Below are positions 26,098 through 35,829 of a stretch of 64,000 nucleotides of DNA, piece after piece. Below the pieces are notes generated by a model. The model was not told the origin of the DNA. It did no database searches and saw nothing but the letters and a program-made list of their open reading frames with translations. Both the position numbers and the translations under genes were made by a program. The DNA is from CAZVWJ01 sp964631325 (GTDB lineage Bacteria > T1Sed10-126): assembly GCA_964631325.1 (NCBI GenBank), contig CAZVWJ010000009.1, positions 9,057-73,056 on the forward strand, in the 5' to 3' direction. Numbering within the stretch: position 1 is the stretch's first letter; each line of letters opens with the position of its first letter.

Positions 26098-26895
26098 ATG
26101 GTTAATCCCAATAAAGTAGAATGGGTAGATGAGTTAAAAGAACTAATTCACAACAATTCACATTTGTTGTTTACTGATTTTAAAGGGCTGACTGTTGAAG
26201 AAACGCAGCAGCTTCGCCGCAAATTGTATGAACGGGACTCCCGTTATTGCGTGGTGAAAAACCGGTTAGCCTACCGGGCTTTTGACGAGGCTGCGGGTGA
26301 AGCTGTTCCGGCGGCCGAAGAGACCGGTGACTTGGATGTTGACTCTGAATATGAACTTGGGGATATCAAAGGGGTTGGTCCTTCCAAAGTGGAGGCCATG
26401 GAAGAAGCCGGCTATAAAAAAATTAGCGAAATAGCCGAAGCCGGCGAAGAAGAATTACAGGAGATCTCCGGCGTGGGGCCTTCCCTGGCCGCGAAGATCA
26501 AGGGGAATGTTCAAGAACTTTCCGGTGGCAATGAAAACGAAGAGTCTACTGAAACTGAGGTTCAGGATGATCTGGCCGAACAAGTAGCCCCGTTGCTGAA
26601 AGGCAATACGGCAATTATTTTTAACGAAGGTCAGGTGGGGGAAGTGACGGAAGTTGTTGTAGATTTTCAGGAGGAACACGAAGCTCTTGGAATCAAAGGT
26701 AGTTTGGTTGAAGGGCAGTTATTTGAACCGGATCAGGTGGAGGAAATAGCTGATCTACCCTCGCGCCGGGAGTTGTTAACCCGGGTTGCCCGGGGGATTA
26801 ATTCCCCTCTGCAAAAACTTGTTCAGTATCTTAAGAATCCATTACAGAAACTCACAGATGTATTGAATCAGATTAAGGAGCAAAAAGAAGATTAA
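26098..26895 (+). CDS. rplJ: Ribosomal protein uL10 with internal helix-hairpin-helix insertion
   Basis: A 265-residue uL10, about 90 residues longer than usual. Residues 1-67 match the N-terminal rRNA-binding domain (HLLFTDFKGLTVEETQQLR, YCVVKNRLAYRAF). Residues about 158-265 resume the family (AEQVAPLLKGNTAIIF, LPSRRELLTRVARGI and the helix that binds bL12 dimers). Between them lies an insertion with two GVGPS hairpins. The start ATG follows GGGAGG. It anchors bL12, encoded next. No L10-type leader fits in the 25-base gap upstream. Confidence 0.95.
   Translation: MVNPNKVEWVDELKELIHNNSHLLFTDFKGLTVEETQQLRRKLYERDSRYCVVKNRLAYRAFDEAAGEAVPAAEETGDLDVDSEYELGDIKGVGPSKVEAMEEAGYKKISEIAEAGEEELQEISGVGPSLAAKIKGNVQELSGGNENEESTETEVQDDLAEQVAPLLKGNTAIIFNEGQVGEVTEVVVDFQEEHEALGIKGSLVEGQLFEPDQVEEIADLPSRRELLTRVARGINSPLQKLVQYLKNPLQKLTDVLNQIKEQKED
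26299..26568 (+). other. Tandem helix-hairpin-helix module inside uL10
   Basis: This is codons 68-157 of rplJ. Two copies of a GVGPS hairpin (DIKGVGPSKVEAMEEAG and EISGVGPSLAAKIKG) sit about 33 residues apart, flanked by acidic linkers (EETGDLDVDSEYE and GGNENEESTETE). From memory the module resembles the N-terminal HhH extension of haloarchaeal ribosomal protein L32e. HhH pairs normally bind nucleic acid backbones, so an added rRNA contact or protein contact at the stalk base is plausible. Confidence 0.85.
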
Positions 26896-26910
26896 AAGGA
26901 GTGAGGTTTG

Positions 26911-27297
26911 ATGGCTACATTGAGTAAAGATGAGATTGTTGAATCGATCGAAGATATGACGGTGCTTGAACTTTCTGATCTTGTAGAAGAGATAGAAGAA
27001 AGATTTGACGTGGAAGCCGGTGCTATGGCTGGTGCTGTCGCCGCCGCTCCGGCCGGAGGACAAGCCGAAGAAGAGGAAGAAGAAAGCAGCGTTGTCGACG
27101 TGGTTTTGACTGATTTTGGGGATAGTAAAATCCAGGTAATTAAAGAAGTGCGTTCGGTTAGTGATCTGGGTTTAAAGGAAGCCAAGAAGTTGGTGGAAGA
27201 TGCTCCCAGTCCGGTCAAAGAAGGAATTGCACGCGAAGACGCCGAAGAAGTTCAGGAAGATCTTGAGGCTGCTGGCGCTACGGTAGAATTACAGTAG
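26911..27297 (+). CDS. rplL: Ribosomal protein bL12 (L7/L12)
   Basis: A 128-residue stalk protein. It has an N-terminal dimerisation domain (EIVESIEDMTVLELSDLVEEI), an Ala/Gly-rich hinge followed by a run of glutamates, and a C-terminal factor-binding domain (VLTDFGDSKIQVIKEVR, GLKEAKKLVEDAP). ATG at 26911 is chosen behind AAGGAGTGAGG. It binds the C-terminal helix of uL10. Confidence 0.97.
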   Translation: MATLSKDEIVESIEDMTVLELSDLVEEIEERFDVEAGAMAGAVAAAPAGGQAEEEEEESSVVDVVLTDFGDSKIQVIKEVRSVSDLGLKEAKKLVEDAPSPVKEGIAREDAEEVQEDLEAAGATVELQ

Positions 27298-27375
27298 CTG
27301 TCGGTTTTTCACTCCGGTTTTGAATAATAACATTCGGTTACATTATTCCTGTGTACCTGTAGGAGGTCACTCAGT

Positions 27376-30300
27376 ATGGTGATTGATGAGGTAGAAGAAG
27401 GCGACGAAAAAATCCTGAATTTTGGTGAATTGGAAGAGGTTCACGAAGAAGAAGACCTCTTGCATATTCAGAAGGAACACTTTAACTGGTATCTTCAGCC
27501 CGACTGTGCCCCGGAAGAACGTAAAAATCAGGGGTTTGAAGAAGCGCTGAATACTACCTTTCCGATTGAAAATGAAGAAATTTCTCTGGAATACGAACAT
27601 TATAAAGTTGGAGATGTTGAACATACTCCCCAGGAATGCAAAGAACGGGGTGTTACTTATTCTGTCCCCATTACCGCCAAAATGCGGATGGTCTTCAAAG
27701 AGACCGGGGAGATAATTGAAGAAGACGTTTTCCTCGGGGACTATCCCTTCATGACACCGACTGGGTCCTTCGTTGTTAACGGAACCGAGCGAATAATTAC
27801 CAGCCAGTTGATTCGTTCGCCGGGTGTTATTTATGATTACGATGATTCCAAGGAGCGGTTTACCTGCAAAATTGTTCCTTACCTGGGAACATGGGTGACT
27901 ATTGACATTGATTCCCGTCACCGGATGAAAATTAGTATCGACCGGGAAAGACGCCAGGAAGCGACCACTTTTCTGAGAATAATTCCGGAAGAACCGGACA
28001 TCGAGAATCCGGACTATATTATGCCCCGTAACGAAGATATTGTGGAACATTTTTACGAGACAAAATACGTCTCCCCCGATGACCTTCAGGAGCTGCGGCA
28101 CGAATACCTGGCAGAACCAATTGTCCAGGAAGAAATCGTCACTGAGGAGAAGGTGGTAGAAGGAACAGGAGAGGGAGAAGAGGAAGAGGTTGAAACTGAA
28201 GAAGTAGAGACGACTGAAACTGAAATCATCTATGACGCAGGCAAACGACTGGATAAAAAAATTCTTCGTGACATTGCGGATCTCGGCTACGAAGAAATTA
28301 AAATAGTGAAAAGGGAGGAACAGTTTAATCCGGTTATTCTTAATACCCTGGCAAAAGATCCGACCAGTGAACCGGAAGAAGCATTCAAACGGCTTTTTAA
28401 ACTTTTACGCCCAAATGATCCCTACAGCCTTGAAAACGCTCGGGAATACATTTACGGAGCTTTTTTTGATCGGGATCGAATTGATCTGGAAAGAGTCGGC
28501 CGTTACCAGATTAATAAAAAACTAGGTCATAAAGGACTTGATGAAGAAAGTCTTTCCGAACGAGTTTTATCGCCGGAAGATTTGTTGGAAATATTTCACT
28601 ACTTTATTTCAATAACTGACGGGGAAGGTGAAATAGATGATATTGACCATCTTTCCAACCGCCGGGTTCGGACAATCGGTGAACTTCTTTATCAGCAGAC
28701 TAAGAATGGTCTGAGCCGAGTGGAACGCAGTATTGAAGATAAATTTAATATGCACGTTCAGGATGATGAACGACCCACCCCGGCCCGCTTGATTAATATT
28801 AAACCGCTGACTGCCGATATTCAGGAATTTTTTGGCACCGGTTCATTAAGCCAGTTTATGGATCAAACAAATCCGCTGGACGAGTTGACTCACAAACGGC
28901 GTCTTTCGGCTCTTGGCCCCGGGGGCTTATCTCGAGAACGGGCCGGTTTTGACGTGCGTGACGTCCATCATACTCACTATGGGCGTATCTGTCCAATTGA
29001 AACTCCGGAAGGACCAAATATTGGCCTGATTGTCAGTCTTGGCACTTTTGCCCGAGTGAATGAACTTGGCTTCCTGGTTACTCCGTACCGGATGGTGAAA
29101 GACGGTAAGGTTACAGATGAGGTCGAGTTTCTGGACGCTGATACGGAAGAGGAAGCTTTTATTGCTTCGGCTGGAACTGAGTTGGATGATAATGGCGAAT
29201 TTACTCAAGAAATGATTCGGGCCCGTTATCAGGGTGAATTTACGCTGGTTCATCAGTCAGATGTGGACTATATTGACGTCTCGCCCCGGCAGATTGTTAG
29301 TATCTCCACCTCCTGTATACCCTTTCTGGAAAATGACGATGCCAACCGGGCTTTAATGGGCTCCAACATGCAGCGTCAGGCGGTTCCGTTGGTAGATACT
29401 AAGCGGCCGATGATTGGTACCGGAGTAGAAGGTAAGGCCGCCCGAGACAGCGGTTCCGTGGTTTTGGCCCGGGAAGACGGTGAAGTGGTTAAGTGTTCCT
29501 CAAAAGAAATTTGGGTGGAAGTGGACCGGGAGTTGGATGAACCCCAGGTTGATAGGGAAACCGGAGAAGTGATAGCTGAAGAAGGAGAAAATAAGCTCGA
29601 TGTTTATCCCTTGATGAAATACAAGCGATCCAACCAGGGGATGTCCTTCAATCAGAAACCAATTGTGGAAAAAGGGGAGCAGGTGGAGAGCGGTGAAGTT
29701 CTTGCCGATGGACCTGCCACCAGCCAGGGTGAACTTGCCCTGGGCCGGGATGTGCTGGTAGGGTTTCTCCCCTGGGAGGGTTACAATTTTGAGGACGCCA
29801 TTTTAATCTCTGAACGGCTGGTAACTGATGACGTTTACACCTCGATTCACATTGAAGAGTTGGAAGTGGCGGCCCGGGAAACCAAGGTTGGTAAAGAAGA
29901 AATTACTCGCGATATTCCCAGTCAGAGTAAACGTGCACTTCGAGATCTGGACGAAGATGGCATAATTAAAGTTGGTAGCTATGTGGAACCTGATGATTTG
30001 CTTGTCGGCAAAGTTACTCCCAAGAGTCACGTTGATCTTTCCCCGGAATATAAATTGCTTCACTCTATTTTTGGTGAAAAAGCCAAGGACGTGAAGGATA
30101 CCTCTCTGACTGTGCCGCACGGTACTAAAGGGGTGGTCGTGGATGTGAAAGAGTTCAGCCGGGAAAATAACGATGACCTGGAAGCGGGAGTGGAAAGAAA
30201 AGTAAAGGTTTATGTTGCCGATAAGCGGAAAATTACAGTCGGTGATAAGTTGGCCGGCCGGCACGGTAATAAAGGTGTTATCTCTCGAATCCTGCCGGAA

Positions 30301-30960
30301 GAAGATATGCCCTTCACCCAGGACGGAGAACCACTTGACGTGGTTCTAAACCCGCTTGGGGTACCAAGCCGGATGAACCTGGGGCAGGTCCTTGAAACTC
30401 ATCTAACCCTGGCCACCTCCGAACTTGGTTGCCGGGTAGTTTCTCCCGTGTTTCAGGGGGCTACGGAAGAAGAAATTGCTGACCTGCTTGAAGAAGCAGG
30501 TTATTCCCGGGATGGAAAGGTAAAACTGCGCGATGGTCGAACCGGGGAGTATTTTGATCAAGAAGTTACAATTGGATACATGCATATTATGAAACTCGAA
30601 CATCTTGCTGAAGATAAAGTACACGCCCGATCAATCGGACCGTATTCTCTGGTTACCCAGCAGCCCCTGGGGGGTAAAGCTCAGTTTGGCGGGCAGAGAT
30701 TAGGTGAGATGGAAGTGTGGGCACTTGAAGCTTATGGAGCCGCTCATACCCTGCGTGAATTCTTGACCGTGAAAAGTGATGACGTCAGCGGCCGTTCGCG
30801 CACTTATGCTTCAATTGTGAAGGGTGAAGAAAGTTTTGTGCCCGGTGTTCCCGAGTCCTTTAACGTCCTGCTCAAGGAAATGCAGGGCCTTGGTCTTGAT
30901 ATCAGGGTTTATGATGAAAAAGAGCGGGAATTAGACGTCGACGAAATGGTTACCGAATAA
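27376..30960 (+). CDS. rpoB: RNA polymerase beta subunit
   Basis: A 1194-residue beta subunit. The rifampicin region FGTGSLSQFMDQTNPLDELTHKRRLSALGPGGL is wild-type-like at the main positions. Catalytic-core motifs GYNFEDAILISERL and HGNKGVIS, and the C-terminal GGKAQFGGQRLGEMEVWALEAYGAA are present. An acidic stretch of about 35 residues (about 251-285, rich in E/T/V) interrupts the lobe region. The start follows GTAGGAGGTC. The 78-base gap after rplL has no obvious terminator. Confidence 0.97.
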   Translation: MVIDEVEEGDEKILNFGELEEVHEEEDLLHIQKEHFNWYLQPDCAPEERKNQGFEEALNTTFPIENEEISLEYEHYKVGDVEHTPQECKERGVTYSVPITAKMRMVFKETGEIIEEDVFLGDYPFMTPTGSFVVNGTERIITSQLIRSPGVIYDYDDSKERFTCKIVPYLGTWVTIDIDSRHRMKISIDRERRQEATTFLRIIPEEPDIENPDYIMPRNEDIVEHFYETKYVSPDDLQELRHEYLAEPIVQEEIVTEEKVVEGTGEGEEEEVETEEVETTETEIIYDAGKRLDKKILRDIADLGYEEIKIVKREEQFNPVILNTLAKDPTSEPEEAFKRLFKLLRPNDPYSLENAREYIYGAFFDRDRIDLERVGRYQINKKLGHKGLDEESLSERVLSPEDLLEIFHYFISITDGEGEIDDIDHLSNRRVRTIGELLYQQTKNGLSRVERSIEDKFNMHVQDDERPTPARLINIKPLTADIQEFFGTGSLSQFMDQTNPLDELTHKRRLSALGPGGLSRERAGFDVRDVHHTHYGRICPIETPEGPNIGLIVSLGTFARVNELGFLVTPYRMVKDGKVTDEVEFLDADTEEEAFIASAGTELDDNGEFTQEMIRARYQGEFTLVHQSDVDYIDVSPRQIVSISTSCIPFLENDDANRALMGSNMQRQAVPLVDTKRPMIGTGVEGKAARDSGSVVLAREDGEVVKCSSKEIWVEVDRELDEPQVDRETGEVIAEEGENKLDVYPLMKYKRSNQGMSFNQKPIVEKGEQVESGEVLADGPATSQGELALGRDVLVGFLPWEGYNFEDAILISERLVTDDVYTSIHIEELEVAARETKVGKEEITRDIPSQSKRALRDLDEDGIIKVGSYVEPDDLLVGKVTPKSHVDLSPEYKLLHSIFGEKAKDVKDTSLTVPHGTKGVVVDVKEFSRENNDDLEAGVERKVKVYVADKRKITVGDKLAGRHGNKGVISRILPEEDMPFTQDGEPLDVVLNPLGVPSRMNLGQVLETHLTLATSELGCRVVSPVFQGATEEEIADLLEEAGYSRDGKVKLRDGRTGEYFDQEVTIGYMHIMKLEHLAEDKVHARSIGPYSLVTQQPLGGKAQFGGQRLGEMEVWALEAYGAAHTLREFLTVKSDDVSGRSRTYASIVKGEESFVPGVPESFNVLLKEMQGLGLDIRVYDEKERELDVDEMVTE

Positions 30961-30984
30961 AAACTCAGTTAGAGGTGTTTTCTC

Positions 30985-33900
30985 TTGGCTAACGACTCTC
31001 AGTCCGAAGCAGAAACGATTGGTAGCAGCCAGTTATCTGATAGTGGATTATTGGGGGAAGAATCAGAATCCGAGTCTTACGGGGATGATTTCTTCTCCGA
31101 ATTTGATCATATCAGTATTGGTCTGATGGATCCCGAGCGTGTTCTGGAAATTTCCAGCGGTGAGGTGGAAGAACCGGAAACTATTAATTATCGGACTCTT
31201 CGACCTGAACGTGATGGGTTATTCTGTGAAAAAATATTCGGCCCGACCCGGGATTGGGAGTGTTTTTGCGGCAAATATAAGAGTAAAAAGTATGCCGGGG
31301 TAGTCTGTGATAAATGTGGTGTTGAAGTTGCTCGGTCCAAGGTTCGCCGGGTGAGGATGGGACATATTAATTTAATGTCCCCGGTGACCCATATCTGGTT
31401 TTTGCGCGGTATCCCTTCTAAACTGAGTCTCGTCCTTAATATGCGGATTAAAGACCTGGAAAAAATTGTTTATTTTGAGAGTTACGTGGTCCTTGATTCC
31501 GGTGATACTGAGCTGAAAGAAAAAGAACTACTGACAGAACAGGAATATCAGCGTGCGCGAGAAGAATATAGTAATCGTTTTGAGGTAGAAATGGGTGCTG
31601 ACGCTATTCAGGCCCTGTTAGATAATCTTGATCTGGAAGCAGAAATTAAGACAATTGAAGATGAACTGGAGTTGGAAAAACGTAGTTCCTCGGGCCGAAC
31701 CAAGATCCGGCAGAAAAATCGAAAATTAATTCGCCGTCTCCGAGCTCTTAAGGGTTTCTATGACTCCGGGTTGGAACCTAAAAATATGATTCTGGAAATT
31801 TTACCGGTTCTACCTCCGGATCTGCGACCGATGATTCAATTGGAGCGCGGCCGGTTTGCCACCTCTGATGTAAATGACCTCTACCGGCGGGTAATTAACC
31901 GGAATAACCGTCTGAAAAAATTGCTGGAACTACGCACACCGGATATTATAATTCGAAACGAGAAACGGATGTTGCAGGAAGCCGTTGATGCCTTGATGGA
32001 TAACTCCAGGGTAGATCGTCCGGTACGGGGACCAAATAATCGCCCTTTGAAATCTTTAACTGATTTACTCAAGGGGAAACAGGGACGTTTCCGCCAGAAT
32101 TTGCTTGGGAAACGGGTGGATTATTCTGGCCGGGCAGTTATTGTTAACGGCCCTGAATTGAAGTTTAATCAGTGTGGTTTGCCTAAGAAAATGGCAGTGG
32201 AACTGTTCAAACCGTTTATTATGCAGCGGCTGGTTAACAACAACGCTGCTTCCAGTATTAAATCTGCCAAAAGGATGATTGAACGGGAAGAACCTGAAGT
32301 GTGGGACGCCCTGGAAGAGGTTATCCAGGGACACCCGGTTATGCTTAACCGGGCCCCGACCCTCCACCGCCTGGGAATCCAGGCCTATGAACCGGTTCTC
32401 ACCGAAGGCCATGCGATAAGATTGCACCCGCTGGCCTGTCCGCCGTTTAACGCTGATTTTGACGGTGATCAGATGGCCGTTCACGTTCCGCTTTCCAAGA
32501 CGGCTCAAATTGAATCCAGAGTTTTGATGCTCAGTACAAACAACCTGTTATCTCCTGCCCATGGCAGAGCTGTCAGTATTCCAACTCAGGATATGGTTAT
32601 TGGCATCAACTACATGACAACCACACCAAATGACGTTGATCTGGCCGGAACTGAAAATCCGAAGCATAAATTTTCAAATCCCCGGAAAGTAAAGTGGGCG
32701 GTGGACTCTGAGTCTGTTTCCATGCATGAACCGATTCTGTATCGTGAAGATGAAAATCACTTTATTACTACCCCGGGCAGGGTTTTGTTTAATGATATGC
32801 TCCCGGAGGGAGTACAGTTTCAAAACCGTGTCTTTGACGAAGATTCCCTGGCCGAGCTGGTTGGAGAATTAGTTGAGAACGAGGGTATATACGCCACCGT
32901 CGACCTGCTCGATACACTTAAAGAGGTTGGTTACCACGAATCCACTTTAATGGGCTGTTCCATTGGGTTTGACGACCTGTTTGAACCGCCTGAAAAACAG
33001 AAAATTATTGAGGAAAGCGAACAGGAAGTTCAAGAGCTAACCAATATGTACGAAAAAGGAGAAATTGTTGAAGAAGAAAAATATAACAGGGTAATTAATG
33101 TCTGGCACGAAGCAACTCAGAATGTCAGTGATTCTGTCATTGAGTCGATGAGTGAGGAACAGGGGGGCTTCAACCCGGTTTACATGATGGCCGCTTCCGG
33201 AGCTCGAGGTTCACAAGAACAGATCCGACAGTTGGCTGGAATGCGGGGGTTGATGGCCAAACCAAGTGGTAAAATTATTGAGCTTCCGATTAAATCCAGT
33301 TTTCGTGATGGTCTCTCGGTGATGGAATACTTTATTTCAACTCACGGAGCCCGGAAGGGACTGGCAGATACGGCGTTAAAAACAGCCGATGCCGGTTACC
33401 TGACCCGACGCCTGGCCGACGTGGCTCAGAGTTGTCGGGTGGTTGAAGAAGATTGTGGTACCTTAAACGGGCTTGAAGTTTCTGCTATCCGCTCCAGTGA
33501 CGAGATCCTGGAGTCTATATTCGACCGGATCGTTGGTCGAGTGGCCCGGCGGGAAATAACTCATCCCCAGACGGGGGAAACTATTGTAAATGAGAATGAA
33601 ATGATTGAAGAAGAAGAAGCCCGCCAGATTGAAAATTGTGGATTTGATAGCGTGGAAATCAGGAGTTTACTTACCTGTGAAGCGGAAGATGGTGTTTGTG
33701 CCCGCTGCTATGGTCGGGACCTTTCCACCCGGAAGATGGTGGATATCGGTGAACCTATCGGAATTATCGCTGCTGAATCAATTGGTGAGCCCGGAACCCA
33801 GCTAACTATGCGGACCTTCCATACCGGGGGGACAGCCGCCGGTGGAGGAGAACACGCAGTTCAACCGGAAAATACCATTTATATCGAACAGTTGCCCGAT

Positions 33901-35379
33901 AATGCGGTGAAATACGAAACCGATTATGGTGACAAAGTGCTGGTTACGCTCGCAGAATCTGATATGCGAGTGCGTGAAGTTAAACAGACAATTGAACTGG
34001 AGCCTGAAGAGGGCGAACTGGAGCCGGTTGCGTTTGAAGGCCTCTGGGTCTATGAAGGAGATCAGGTGGCTGAATATACTGATCAGGAGGGGGAAGAAGA
34101 GGAACTGCATGCGCAGACTGAAGGAGTTGTAATGATTGATGACGACGCTCTTAGAATTGTTGGAAACGATTATACTGTTGGAATTGGAATAGGTGCTCAT
34201 ATTCTGGTTGATGAGGGCGATATTGTGCAAGCGGGTGAAACCTATGTTGAAGTTGATCCCTATAACGAATTGATCATTGCGGAAGATGATGGGGTGATCA
34301 GTCACCGGGACGTGGAAGTTGGCCGTACTTTAAGTGAAGAGGTCGACGAAGCTACCGGCCTGATTAATAAAGTTATTGTCGAGGATAAACAGGGGAAGAA
34401 ATTTCCAAGTATTGTTCTGAAGAAAAAGGGCCAGAAAGCTACGCGTCGTTATGATCTACCCTATGGGGCTATCCTTGTGGCTGAAGATGGCGAAGAAGTG
34501 CAGGCCGGTCAAGTACTTGCTAAAATGTCGAAGGAATCTGCCCAGACTAAGGATATTACCGGGGGGCTTCCCAGGGTAGAAGACCTCTTTGAAGCCCGCA
34601 AGCGCAGCAAACAGAGCGCTGAGATAGCGGAAATTTCCGGTGAAGTTGAATTTATTAAACCGGAAAAACGGGAAGAAAAAGGAATCCGAACCATCCAGAT
34701 TACTAATCCTGAAACTGGGGACTCAAAGTCATACAAGATTAAACCGGGTGTCCATATCCGGGTCCGGGACGGAGAGACTATTGAAGAAGGTGTCCCTATC
34801 ACCGAAGGTTATATCAACCCCCACGACCTGTTGCGGATTAAAGGGGTGCGAGCCCTGGAGCGTTATTTGACCCGTGAAGTTCAAAAGGTTTACCGGCAAC
34901 AGGGCGTGCGTATCAACGATAAACACCTCGAAGTTGTTGTCCGGCAGATGGTCCGTCGGGTGATGATTACCGAATCCGGGGATACTCAGTTTCTGCCGGG
35001 CGAGCTGGTCGATCGTTATCGTCTCTCGCGAATTAATCAATCAACGGCTGATGATGGAGGCGAAGGAGCGACATTTACCGCCGTCCTGCAGGGGATTACT
35101 AAAGCTTCCCTGGGGACAGACAGCTTTATTTCTTCGGCCAGTTTCCAGGATACAAAACGTGTCCTTTCAGATGCCGCCGCCCAGGGCCAGGTTGATGAAT
35201 TAAAAGGATTGAAAGAAAACGTGATCACCGGTCACTTAATTCCCGCGGGAACCGGGTTTTACACTTACCGCGATATGTTCAAGAAAGATTTGCGAGAAGT
35301 AGTTGATAAGGCTCGGGATTTTACCCGGGAGGCTGCTGAAAAACCAGAACAGGAGACCGAGGAGGCCTCTTCGGCCTGA
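30985..35379 (+). CDS. rpoC: RNA polymerase beta' subunit with large trigger-loop insertion
   Basis: A 1464-residue beta' subunit. Zinc site 1 (CFCGKYK..CDKCG), the catalytic NADFDGDQMAVHVP and zinc site 2 (CRVVEEDC..CARCYGR) are present. The trigger loop is split: MRTFHTGG (about residue 941) and DITGGLPRVEDLFEAR (about 1189) are separated by some 240 residues with barrel-sandwich-like repeats, comparable to insertion SI3 of E. coli. About 40 acidic residues precede the conserved N-terminus. The TTG start lies behind AGAGGTG. Confidence 0.96.
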   Translation: MANDSQSEAETIGSSQLSDSGLLGEESESESYGDDFFSEFDHISIGLMDPERVLEISSGEVEEPETINYRTLRPERDGLFCEKIFGPTRDWECFCGKYKSKKYAGVVCDKCGVEVARSKVRRVRMGHINLMSPVTHIWFLRGIPSKLSLVLNMRIKDLEKIVYFESYVVLDSGDTELKEKELLTEQEYQRAREEYSNRFEVEMGADAIQALLDNLDLEAEIKTIEDELELEKRSSSGRTKIRQKNRKLIRRLRALKGFYDSGLEPKNMILEILPVLPPDLRPMIQLERGRFATSDVNDLYRRVINRNNRLKKLLELRTPDIIIRNEKRMLQEAVDALMDNSRVDRPVRGPNNRPLKSLTDLLKGKQGRFRQNLLGKRVDYSGRAVIVNGPELKFNQCGLPKKMAVELFKPFIMQRLVNNNAASSIKSAKRMIEREEPEVWDALEEVIQGHPVMLNRAPTLHRLGIQAYEPVLTEGHAIRLHPLACPPFNADFDGDQMAVHVPLSKTAQIESRVLMLSTNNLLSPAHGRAVSIPTQDMVIGINYMTTTPNDVDLAGTENPKHKFSNPRKVKWAVDSESVSMHEPILYREDENHFITTPGRVLFNDMLPEGVQFQNRVFDEDSLAELVGELVENEGIYATVDLLDTLKEVGYHESTLMGCSIGFDDLFEPPEKQKIIEESEQEVQELTNMYEKGEIVEEEKYNRVINVWHEATQNVSDSVIESMSEEQGGFNPVYMMAASGARGSQEQIRQLAGMRGLMAKPSGKIIELPIKSSFRDGLSVMEYFISTHGARKGLADTALKTADAGYLTRRLADVAQSCRVVEEDCGTLNGLEVSAIRSSDEILESIFDRIVGRVARREITHPQTGETIVNENEMIEEEEARQIENCGFDSVEIRSLLTCEAEDGVCARCYGRDLSTRKMVDIGEPIGIIAAESIGEPGTQLTMRTFHTGGTAAGGGEHAVQPENTIYIEQLPDNAVKYETDYGDKVLVTLAESDMRVREVKQTIELEPEEGELEPVAFEGLWVYEGDQVAEYTDQEGEEEELHAQTEGVVMIDDDALRIVGNDYTVGIGIGAHILVDEGDIVQAGETYVEVDPYNELIIAEDDGVISHRDVEVGRTLSEEVDEATGLINKVIVEDKQGKKFPSIVLKKKGQKATRRYDLPYGAILVAEDGEEVQAGQVLAKMSKESAQTKDITGGLPRVEDLFEARKRSKQSAEIAEISGEVEFIKPEKREEKGIRTIQITNPETGDSKSYKIKPGVHIRVRDGETIEEGVPITEGYINPHDLLRIKGVRALERYLTREVQKVYRQQGVRINDKHLEVVVRQMVRRVMITESGDTQFLPGELVDRYRLSRINQSTADDGGEGATFTAVLQGITKASLGTDSFISSASFQDTKRVLSDAAAQGQVDELKGLKENVITGHLIPAGTGFYTYRDMFKKDLREVVDKARDFTREAAEKPEQETEEASSA

Positions 35380-35449
35380 GGCGGTTGACAGTTCTGAGAA
35401 TTATAGTTACAGTTTACAGCAATTTTTGGAAAAGGAGTGTAAAACACTA

Positions 35450-35821
35450 TTGCCAACAATTAATCAGTTAGTTAGAAATGGTCGTGAAAAAGAAAAAAAA
35501 GAGCGTTCCACTCCGGCTCTTGAGGGGAGTCCTCAGTTGCGGGGGGTTTGTACCCGGGTGTATACTACAACTCCCAAAAAGCCCAACTCGGCTCTTCGGA
35601 AAGTTGCCCGCGTTCGGCTTACCTCCGGCTATGAGGTGACCGCCTATATCCCCGGTGAGGGCCATAATCTTCAGGAGCACAACATCGTCCTGGTTCGGGG
35701 AGGCCGGGTTAAAGATTTGCCCGGGATTCGTTACACCGTTGTTCGCGGTGCCCTGGACACTGCAGGAGTAGAAGGTAGGAAGCAGGCACGCTCTAAATAC
35801 GGAACCAAAAAAGAGGAGTAG
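35450..35821 (+). CDS. rpsL: Ribosomal protein uS12
   Basis: A 123-residue uS12 of the decoding centre, starting at TTG (35450-35452) behind AAAAGGAG. Longer in-frame readings overlap rpoC and do not match the family. TTPKKPNSALRKVARVRL and GGRVKDLPGIRY carry the lysines whose mutation gives streptomycin resistance; both look wild type. The L7Ae-like gene often found between rpoC and rpsL in Firmicutes is absent. Confidence 0.96.
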   Translation: MPTINQLVRNGREKEKKERSTPALEGSPQLRGVCTRVYTTTPKKPNSALRKVARVRLTSGYEVTAYIPGEGHNLQEHNIVLVRGGRVKDLPGIRYTVVRGALDTAGVEGRKQARSKYGTKKEE

Positions 35822-35829
35822 GATTATTT

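Noticed and set aside
27298..27375. Attenuator between rplL and rpoB
   Set aside because: Only a weak 7-bp inverted repeat (GAATAAT/ATTATTC) without a T run.
35303..35449. N-terminal extension of uS12
   Set aside because: The longer frame overlaps rpoC; the TTG at 35450 with AAAAGGAG matches the family start.
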